Of a stretch of 64,000 bases of DNA, positions 57,426 to 64,000 are shown piece by piece. The DNA comes from an uncultured Pelagibacteraceae bacterium (lineage in GTDB: Bacteria; Pseudomonadota; Alphaproteobacteria; Pelagibacterales; Pelagibacteraceae): contig CACDZF010000002.1 of assembly GCA_902557385.1 (NCBI GenBank), positions 62,001-126,000 of the forward strand, read 5' to 3'. The position numbers and the translations under genes were made by a program. The notes under the pieces were generated by a model, which saw nothing but the letters and a program-made list of their open reading frames with translations, was not told where the DNA came from and did not search any database. Each line of letters opens with the position of its first letter. Position 1 is the first letter of the stretch.

Positions 57426-58474
57426 TGTTTTCAAAATTCAGAAATTTAATCTTTAAGATTGATCCTGAAATAGCTCATAATTTAGCAATTAAGTCCTTAA
57501 AATTTAATTTTACTCAAAATATTTTTGATGAAAATAAAAAAAATCCAATGTTTCAAACAACTTTATTTGGAAAAAAATTAGATAATCCAATTGGATTGGC
57601 CGCAGGTTTTGATAAAAATGCCGAAGTTTATAATGCAATATTTAACTTAGGTTTTGGCTTTGTTGAAGTTGGCACTGTAACACCTTTAAAACAGTATGGA
57701 AATCCAAAACCAAGAGTTTTTAGATTAGTTGAAGATCAAGCTCTAATTAATAGGTTAGGTTTTAATAATTTAGGTTCAGAAAATGTTAGTTCTAGAATTC
57801 GCTTGAATAAACCTAAAGGCCTTATAGGTGTAAATTTAGGACCCAATAAAGACACAGATGACCGATTAAATGATTATTTAGTTGGATTTAGAGCATTTCA
57901 TGATTTGGTAGATTATATTACAATTAACATTTCATCTCCAAATACTGAAAATTTAAGAGAATTTCATGAGGAAAAAAAATTTGATGAATTAATGACTTTA
58001 ATATTTAACGAAAGAGAAAAATTAAATTCAAATATACCAATAGTGGTAAAAATATCTCCAGATATAAAAGAAGATAAAATTGAGAAAATAACTTCACTAT
58101 TAATTAATCATAAAGTTAAAGCAGTTATTATTTCGAACACTACAGAAGCTAATAGAGAAAATTTAAAAAATATATCTAAACACCAAAAAGGTGGATTATC
58201 TGGAAAGCCACTTGAAAAAAAATCAAATATACTAATTAGTAAATTTTACAGTTTTTTTAACGGAAAAATTGATATCATAGGTGTTGGGGGCATAGATTCA
58301 GGAAAAAGTGCTTATGATAAGTTTTTAGCAGGCGCAAGCTTTTTACAACTTTATACAGGAATGGTTTATCAGGGCCCAAATATTGTTAGTAAAATTAAAA
58401 AAGAACTTAAACAAATATTAATCGACAAGAAAGTGAAAAATTTCAAAGAAATCATTGGCAAGAAGGATTATTAA
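57425..58474 (+). CDS. pyrD: Dihydroorotate dehydrogenase (quinone)
   Basis: NPIGLAAGFDKNAEVYNAIFNLGFGFVEVGTVTPLKQYGNPKPRVFRL, ITINISSPNTENLREF. Confidence 0.95.
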   Translation: MFSKFRNLIFKIDPEIAHNLAIKSLKFNFTQNIFDENKKNPMFQTTLFGKKLDNPIGLAAGFDKNAEVYNAIFNLGFGFVEVGTVTPLKQYGNPKPRVFRLVEDQALINRLGFNNLGSENVSSRIRLNKPKGLIGVNLGPNKDTDDRLNDYLVGFRAFHDLVDYITINISSPNTENLREFHEEKKFDELMTLIFNEREKLNSNIPIVVKISPDIKEDKIEKITSLLINHKVKAVIISNTTEANRENLKNISKHQKGGLSGKPLEKKSNILISKFYSFFNGKIDIIGVGGIDSGKSAYDKFLAGASFLQLYTGMVYQGPNIVSKIKKELKQILIDKKVKNFKEIIGKKDY

Positions 58475-58484
58475 TTTAATAAAC

Positions 58485-58513
58485 TTGACCTTGTTAACTA
58501 CCCATCTTATATA
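58485..58513 (+). promoter_or_regulatory. Putative sigma-70 promoter for rpmB
   Basis: TTGACC (58485-58490), 17-bp spacer, TATATA (58508-58513), 15 nt before the rpmB ATG. Confidence 0.6.
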
Positions 58514-58527
58514 GTCATTTATTAATT

Positions 58528-58809
58528 ATGACAAAAAAATGCGAATTAACTGGAAAGAACCCACTTAAAGGTCATAAGGTAAGTCATGCAAATAATAAGA
58601 CCAAAAGAAGGTTTTTACCGAATTTAAAAAAAGTAAATTTTAAAAGTGATATTCTAAATAGAAAAATGAAACTTACTGTTTCTAATGCAGGAGTTAGATC
58701 TGTTGATAAAAAAGGAACTTTTGATTTATTTCTGAAAACTGCAAAAAATAAAAATCTATCTCCTCGGCTAAAAAAAATTAAAAGAACATTATTGGCCAAA
58801 TCAGCGTAA
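58528..58809 (+). CDS. rpmB: 50S ribosomal protein bL28
   Basis: CELTGKNPLKGHKVSHANNKTKRRFLPNLKKV. Confidence 0.96.
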   Translation: MTKKCELTGKNPLKGHKVSHANNKTKRRFLPNLKKVNFKSDILNRKMKLTVSNAGVRSVDKKGTFDLFLKTAKNKNLSPRLKKIKRTLLAKSA

Positions 58810-59357
58810 TGAATAGATTGTTCATTTTGCTCTCATTATTAATGGGAGGTGTAGTTTTAGCATCAAATTATTTAGTTCAATTTCCAATTAAATTTTATAA
58901 TTTACAAGATATTTTAACTTATGGAGCTCTAAGTTATCCAGTGGCTTTTTTAATTACTGATCTTGCAAATAGATCTTATGGAAAAATAATTGCAAGAAAA
59001 ATTGTCTACTTTGGTTTTGGTTTGGGAATTTTTTTTACATTATTTTTTTCAACAAATTTTTCAGATTTGATTTCAATTAGAATTGCTATTGGATCTGGCA
59101 TTGCTTTTATTTCTGCTCAATTACTTGATGTACAAATTTTTGATATGTTGAGAAAAAAAAAATGGTATATAGCCCCATTAACATCATCAATATTAGCTTC
59201 AACACTTGATACTTTTTTATTTTTTAGCATTTCATTTTATGGGACATCTGTACCATGGATCACTTTATCTTTAGGTGATTTAGCAGTAAAATTGATAGTA
59301 GCCTTGTTTATGCTTATACCTTTCAGATTATTATTGGGTAGAATTAAAGAAGCCTAA
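58809..59357 (+). CDS. Queuosine precursor transporter-like (VUT family) membrane protein
   Basis: ILTYGALSYPVAFLITDLANRSYGKIIARKIVYFGF; multi-TM, 182 aa. Confidence 0.75.
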   Translation: MNRLFILLSLLMGGVVLASNYLVQFPIKFYNLQDILTYGALSYPVAFLITDLANRSYGKIIARKIVYFGFGLGIFFTLFFSTNFSDLISIRIAIGSGIAFISAQLLDVQIFDMLRKKKWYIAPLTSSILASTLDTFLFFSISFYGTSVPWITLSLGDLAVKLIVALFMLIPFRLLLGRIKEA

Positions 59358-59360
59358 AAT

Positions 59361-60239
59361 TTATTTATTCAAAAATTTATAACTTAAAATTTTATAAGCT
59401 AATTTAGCAACCAAAAAATTATATGAGTTGAATCCTTTTATAGGTGCAAGTTCATTTATGTCTGCGCCAACTATATTGGAGTTTTTTGTGGCAATTTTTA
59501 TAATATTTAATGTTTCGTCCCAAAATAATCCTCCTGGCTCTGGGGTACCAGTTGCGGGCATTATACTTGAATCCAGACCATCTACATCGAAAGTTAAGTA
59601 TACATTTTTGTTTTTAATCATTTTTTTAAATTTGTTTAAATTCCATTTGGGCTTATCTTTTGCCCAAAATATATTAATTCTTGAATGATTTTTTTTTAAA
59701 AAAGATATTTCATTTTTAGAGATGTTTCTGATTCCAAAAGAAATTATAGATACATTTTTGTAATCTAAACATCTTTTTATTGCAGAAGCATGTGAAAATT
59801 TTTCACCATTATAGCTTTCTCTTAGGTCAGCATGAGCATCAAAATGTAATATACATAATTTTTTATATTTTTTGACAAAAGGATCAATACAACCTGGTGT
59901 AATTGAATGCTCTCCTCCAAGAGTAAGAGAAAAAAGTTTTTTATTGAGAATTTCTTTATTTATTTTAGATATTTTTTTTAATGCTTTATTTATATTTTTA
60001 TCAATTTTAAAAGGCCTTAAAGTTTTTATACCTATTTTTTTGTAAGGTTCACAATTTAATTCTTCATCATATAGTTCGACCTGATGAGATGCCTTAATTA
60101 TTTCTTTTGGTCCATTTTTGGTACCACCTCCATAACTTACAGTTTTTTCTAAACCAAAAGGAACAACTACTACTTTTTCTTTAAAATTGAATTTATTATC
60201 AATTCCTAAAAAACCATTTTTATTTGATAGATATTTCAA
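59361..60239 (-). CDS. speB: Agmatinase/arginase (ureohydrolase) family protein
   Basis: LGGEHSITPGC, LHFDAHADLRESYNGEKFSHASAIKR, FDVDGLDSSIMPATGTPEPGGL. Confidence 0.88.
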   Translation of the reverse strand: MKYLSNKNGFLGIDNKFNFKEKVVVVPFGLEKTVSYGGGTKNGPKEIIKASHQVELYDEELNCEPYKKIGIKTLRPFKIDKNINKALKKISKINKEILNKKLFSLTLGGEHSITPGCIDPFVKKYKKLCILHFDAHADLRESYNGEKFSHASAIKRCLDYKNVSIISFGIRNISKNEISFLKKNHSRINIFWAKDKPKWNLNKFKKMIKNKNVYLTFDVDGLDSSIMPATGTPEPGGLFWDETLNIIKIATKNSNIVGADINELAPIKGFNSYNFLVAKLAYKILSYKFLNK

Positions 60240-60241
60240 TT

Positions 60242-61285
60242 TTACCCAAATATTTTTGAAAAATTTTTTCTAGCTCTATTTTTCCAATAACCCTTATGGT
60301 ATGCGTCACTAGCAATTAAAGGTAAAACTGTGGTTGCTTCAGCAAAAACCATTTGTTCTTTAGTCACATCTACTTTTCCCCATGAACTAGCTTCTTTTAA
60401 TGTAGAGCTACTACAAGCTCCATCTCTGGAGTCCGCAACTGTTATTTGAACAGCATATTTGTGCATATCTACCTCTTTACCTAAAAGTTCAGCACATATT
60501 ACTGTATCTTGAATGAAATTTTTAGGCACTCCACCACCTATCATAAATAGACCAGACCCTTTTGATTTAATTTTTATTTCAGTCAATTCTCTAAACTCTT
60601 TAATTGAGTCAATTGTTATATGTTTTTTTGGATTTTTTTCTTGGTGCATAACAAGGCCAAATCCTGCACTAGAGTCTGTAAAAGCGGGGCAAAATATTGG
60701 AACATTGTTATCATAAGCAACTTCAATTAATGACTCTTTCTTTTTTGAGTTTTTTTTAAGAAATTTGCCTATCTCTTTAATAAATTCTCTTGATGTATAG
60801 CTTCGTGGCTCCAAATTATTAGCAATTTCACAGATTTTCTTATCACACATTTGTAGTTCGTCTTCATCTATATAGGTGTCATAAATTCTATCAATGTAAT
60901 TTTTTCTCAATTCCGTATCATCTTGGAATTGAGAACCTTGGTAATGTTTAAATCCTAGAGCTTCAAAAAAATCCATATCTATTATTGATGCTCCAGTAGC
61001 TATAATTGCATCAACCATATTATATTTAACTAAATCTTTATAAATACTCATACAACCGGCAGCAGATGTAGATCCTGCAAGAGTTAAAAAAATTGTACAA
61101 TTTTTATCTTTTATCATTTCGTTATAGATATTTGCAGCATTTGCAGTTTCTCTTGAGACGAAAGACATTTTTTCCATTGAAGAAATGATTTTTCTAGAAT
61201 CAAAAGAAGTTATGTCGATATGTTCAACAGCTTTTTTTAGGAAGTCTTTTTTACTGTTATGACCAATATTTTTTTTAGAAGACAT
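60242..61285 (-). CDS. Deoxyhypusine synthase-like protein (possible homospermidine synthase)
   Basis: TLAGSTSAAGCMSIYKDLVKYNMVDAIIATGASIIDMDFFEAL; IGGGVPKNFIQDT; EASSWGKVDV retaining the DHS catalytic-Lys context. Confidence 0.85.
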   Translation of the reverse strand: MSSKKNIGHNSKKDFLKKAVEHIDITSFDSRKIISSMEKMSFVSRETANAANIYNEMIKDKNCTIFLTLAGSTSAAGCMSIYKDLVKYNMVDAIIATGASIIDMDFFEALGFKHYQGSQFQDDTELRKNYIDRIYDTYIDEDELQMCDKKICEIANNLEPRSYTSREFIKEIGKFLKKNSKKKESLIEVAYDNNVPIFCPAFTDSSAGFGLVMHQEKNPKKHITIDSIKEFRELTEIKIKSKGSGLFMIGGGVPKNFIQDTVICAELLGKEVDMHKYAVQITVADSRDGACSSSTLKEASSWGKVDVTKEQMVFAEATTVLPLIASDAYHKGYWKNRARKNFSKIFG

Positions 61286-62463
61286 TAAGCAACAAGAAAT
61301 GCTTTGTTAGCTTCTTTGTCGTACATACTCATTATTGGTTCATCCTCAACTTCAAAAATTTTATCTGAATAAAAACCATTAAATTGAGTTCTAAAGGTTA
61401 AGCCATAAGCTCCTAGTTGTCCTAATTCAATATAATCATTTTCTTTTATATTATTAGGAAGAATAAAAGGTCCTTTCATATAATCCATGCTATCACAGGT
61501 AGGACCATAAAAATCAAATGATGTTAATTTCTTTGATACAATTCTACCATTAGTGATTAAACGTGAAGGGTAAACAATATTAGGAACACCTGCATCAAAA
61601 AGTGTCCCATAAGTTCCATCATTAATATAAAGTTTTTGTTTTTTTCTTAAATTAACTCTTACAATTGTAGATCCACTTTCAGCAACTATTGCTCTGCCTG
61701 GTTCACAAATAATCTTAGGAAGTTTTTTCAAGTTTAAATTTTTCAGACTTTTTTTAATTTCTTCAAAGTAATTATTTAACGATTGAGGTACAAGATCTGG
61801 ATAAATAGTAGGAAACCCTCCACCAATATTTATATAATCAGGAACAATTTTTGTTTTTTTAATTATGTATCCAATTTCATCAATCCCTTTTGTATATGAA
61901 ATTGGGTGCATACATTGCGATCCTACATGAAAGCTTAAGCCAATTTTTTTTGCATATTGTTTGGTTAATCGCAATAAACCAATTGCTTCAGAGTTTAAAG
62001 CTCCAAACTTTTTTGATAAATCTATTTCAGCATGCTCATTAGACACTGAAACTCTTACAAATAATTCTAAATCTTTAGCATGATTTGTAGAATCAATTAT
62101 CTTTATCAATTCATCTTTTGTATCCAATGAAAAAGTTTTTATATTATATTTAAAATATGCTTCTTTAATGTTCTCCCTACTTTTTACAGTGTGCATAAAT
62201 GAACATTTAGCTTTAGGATCAATTTTATTTATATCTTGAATTTCTTTTATTGAAGCAACATCAAAATTATTAATACCGCTTTCTAAAATTGTTTTTAATA
62301 CTTCAGGATGTGGATTTGTTTTTACAGCGTAAAGAATTTCTCCAGGAAATTTATTTTGAAAAGTTTTTGCAGCAACTTGTATCGACTTTTTTCTGATACA
62401 ATAAATAGGCTCAACAGGTTTTAGTTGACTTACAAGCTCGTCAACATTCTTAAATTTTTGCAT
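61285..62463 (-). CDS. Ornithine/lysine-type decarboxylase (PLP, alanine racemase-fold group IV)
   Basis: EILYAVKTNPHPEVLKTIL, FHVGSQCMHPISYTKGI, GPTCDSMDYMKGPF; ATG at 62463 preferred over TTG at 62478. Confidence 0.87.
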   Translation of the reverse strand: MQKFKNVDELVSQLKPVEPIYCIRKKSIQVAAKTFQNKFPGEILYAVKTNPHPEVLKTILESGINNFDVASIKEIQDINKIDPKAKCSFMHTVKSRENIKEAYFKYNIKTFSLDTKDELIKIIDSTNHAKDLELFVRVSVSNEHAEIDLSKKFGALNSEAIGLLRLTKQYAKKIGLSFHVGSQCMHPISYTKGIDEIGYIIKKTKIVPDYINIGGGFPTIYPDLVPQSLNNYFEEIKKSLKNLNLKKLPKIICEPGRAIVAESGSTIVRVNLRKKQKLYINDGTYGTLFDAGVPNIVYPSRLITNGRIVSKKLTSFDFYGPTCDSMDYMKGPFILPNNIKENDYIELGQLGAYGLTFRTQFNGFYSDKIFEVEDEPIMSMYDKEANKAFLVA

Positions 62464-62611
62464 CTCATATGCCCCCAAAAAAAATTTAATAAAAAAAGCA
62501 TCTTAGAATTACTAAAAAACTTTATATTTTCGAACAATTAAACCAATACTTAATTAATGTAAATTAAATAATACCTATTGAATCTTGTTAATTAACAACC
62601 ATATAAGGGTC

Positions 62612-63178
62612 ATGACAACAGAAATACATAAAGAAGATAAAACGGCCATTTTAGGCGATAAATCTTTAATAATCGTTGACGACGATAATCCCTTTAGAGA
62701 AAGGCTTTCTAGAGCAATGGAAAAAAAGGGATTTACAGTTTCTCAAGCAGAGAGTGTAAAAACTGCAATAAATTTAGTAAAAATAAAAAAACCAGCCTTT
62801 GCTGTTGTTGATCTTAGATTGGGCGACGGAAATGGACTAGAGGTTGTAAAAGAAATTCAAAAGCTAAAAATAAACAGTAAAATTGTAATGCTGACAGGAT
62901 ATGGGAACATTCCTACAGCTGTCGCTGCAATTAAAGAGGGAGCCATTGATTATTTAGCAAAGCCTGCAGATGCAGACGATGTTGAGAAGTCACTTTTAGC
63001 CGATCCAAATAATAAACCACTACCACCAGAAAATCCAATGTCTGCAGACAGGGTAAAGTGGGAGCACATACATAGAGTTTTTGAATTATGTAATAGAAAT
63101 GTATCTGAAACAGCTAGAAGGTTAAAGATGCATCGTAGAACTCTTCAAAGAATATTATCTAAAAGATCACCTAAATAA
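62612..63178 (+). CDS. regA: RegA/ActR-type response regulator
   Basis: SLIIVDDDNPFRERLSRAMEKKGF receiver; VFELCNRNVSETARRLKMHRRTLQRILSKRSPK Fis-type HTH; ATG at 62612 preceded by AGGG. Confidence 0.9.
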   Translation: MTTEIHKEDKTAILGDKSLIIVDDDNPFRERLSRAMEKKGFTVSQAESVKTAINLVKIKKPAFAVVDLRLGDGNGLEVVKEIQKLKINSKIVMLTGYGNIPTAVAAIKEGAIDYLAKPADADDVEKSLLADPNNKPLPPENPMSADRVKWEHIHRVFELCNRNVSETARRLKMHRRTLQRILSKRSPK

Positions 63179-63722
63179 TCTTTCTAAATTTAATAAGCTT
63201 TTTTGTTATAATTGTTAGCAAAGAAATCTTAAATAATTCAGCTAATAAAAATGGCATTAGACCAAGTTCAAGCAAGGGTTTGTCCCAACCTATTAAATGT
63301 CCAAGCCATAAAATTCCTAAAATATAAATTATTGAAACAGATAAAATTAATTTTAAGAAAATAAGAAAAATATTTGTTTTTAAATTTAAGTAGCCCGCTA
63401 AAAAAGCTGCAAACAAAAAACCAATTAAATATCCCATCGTAGGACCTATAAAATAAATTAATCCCAAACCTTTTTCTGGAGTTTCTGCAAATACTGGAAA
63501 ACCAATTATACCCTCAAACAAATATAAAGAAATTGTAGCTACACCAATTTTCCAACCAAAAGTTACACCCATAAGAACAACCACAAAAGTTTGCATTGTC
63601 ATAGGAACTGGATAAAAAGGAATTTTAATTTTAGCAGAAATTGTTAGCAACAAAGATCCTAAAAAAATCGTTAATAAATATTTTATAATTTTTTGATTTG
63701 ATAAAACTTTAATATTTTCCAT
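63171..63722 (-). CDS. bioY: Biotin transporter BioY (ECF S-component)
   Basis: AKIKIPFYPVPMTMQTFVVVLMGVTFGWKIGVATISLYLFEGIIGFPVFA; multi-TM. Confidence 0.9.
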   Translation of the reverse strand: MENIKVLSNQKIIKYLLTIFLGSLLLTISAKIKIPFYPVPMTMQTFVVVLMGVTFGWKIGVATISLYLFEGIIGFPVFAETPEKGLGLIYFIGPTMGYLIGFLFAAFLAGYLNLKTNIFLIFLKLILSVSIIYILGILWLGHLIGWDKPLLELGLMPFLLAELFKISLLTIITKKLIKFRKII

Positions 63723-63754
63723 TTACCTAATTTACTATTTAAATAATAATTAAT

Positions 63755-64000
63755 CTAGTTTTTTGTTATATTAACAAATACATCTTCTAGGTTTCCATCA
63801 TCACTAGAAATATCTAATATTTTGATATTTGCTTTGTTAAATATATCAATCAAATCGTTAAAAGATAATGTATTTTTTTCATAAGATACGCGGATTTCAT
63901 TTTTATTATTATATATTACTTTTAGTGATTTAAGAGTATCATTTTTTAAATCTATCGGAGAGTCAATTTTAAATGTAACTTTTTTAGTTTGAATTCTGCT
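63755..64000 (-). CDS. ABC transporter ATP-binding protein, C-terminal fragment (5' end outside window)
   Basis: Open minus-strand frame ending ...NKANIKILDISSDDGNLEDVFVNITKN*, resembling the C-terminus of ABC-2/CcmA-type ATPases; below ORF-track cutoff or edge-truncated. Confidence 0.6.
   Translation of the reverse strand, partial: SRIQTKKVTFKIDSPIDLKNDTLKSLKVIYNNKNEIRVSYEKNTLSFNDLIDIFNKANIKILDISSDDGNLEDVFVNITKN

Overview
AT-rich, gene-dense window whose gene content and order fit a SAR11 / Candidatus Pelagibacter-type alphaproteobacterial chromosome (inference from content; no search was run). Nearly all of it is closely packed housekeeping operons: a TRAP transporter tail plus amidase; ftsY/dapF divergent from ffh-rpsP-trmD-rplS; leuCDB; a DMSP demethylation cluster (dmdC-dmdB-alpha/beta hydrolase-dmdA); asd; a TCA block (sdhCDAB-mmsA-mdh-sucCD-sucAB-lpd); priA; atpHAGDC; rppH/ctpA/rsfS/nadD/proA/proB/obgE/rpmA/rplU; metX-metW-gloB; hisC-tyrC; a TPR-sulfotransferase/NlpC-P60/ampG/trkH run; lysK/pyrD/rpmB; a polyamine operon (ODC-like, deoxyhypusine-synthase-like, agmatinase-like); a RegA-type regulator; bioY; and a partial ABC ATPase. 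No mobile elements, CRISPR arrays, rRNAs or confident tRNAs were seen. Main non-coding signals are a GC-rich multi-helix RNA-like element directly upstream of ffh, with mutually exclusive helices reaching the start-codon region (best candidate for something undescribed), and a SAM-II-like riboswitch upstream of metX. Other notable points: a probable CTG start for the hydrolase in the dmd cluster, interlocked TTAG stop codons at convergent gene ends, a terminator-like hairpin inside the TRAP operon, tandem 30-bp repeats in rpsP, and altered motifs in PriA.
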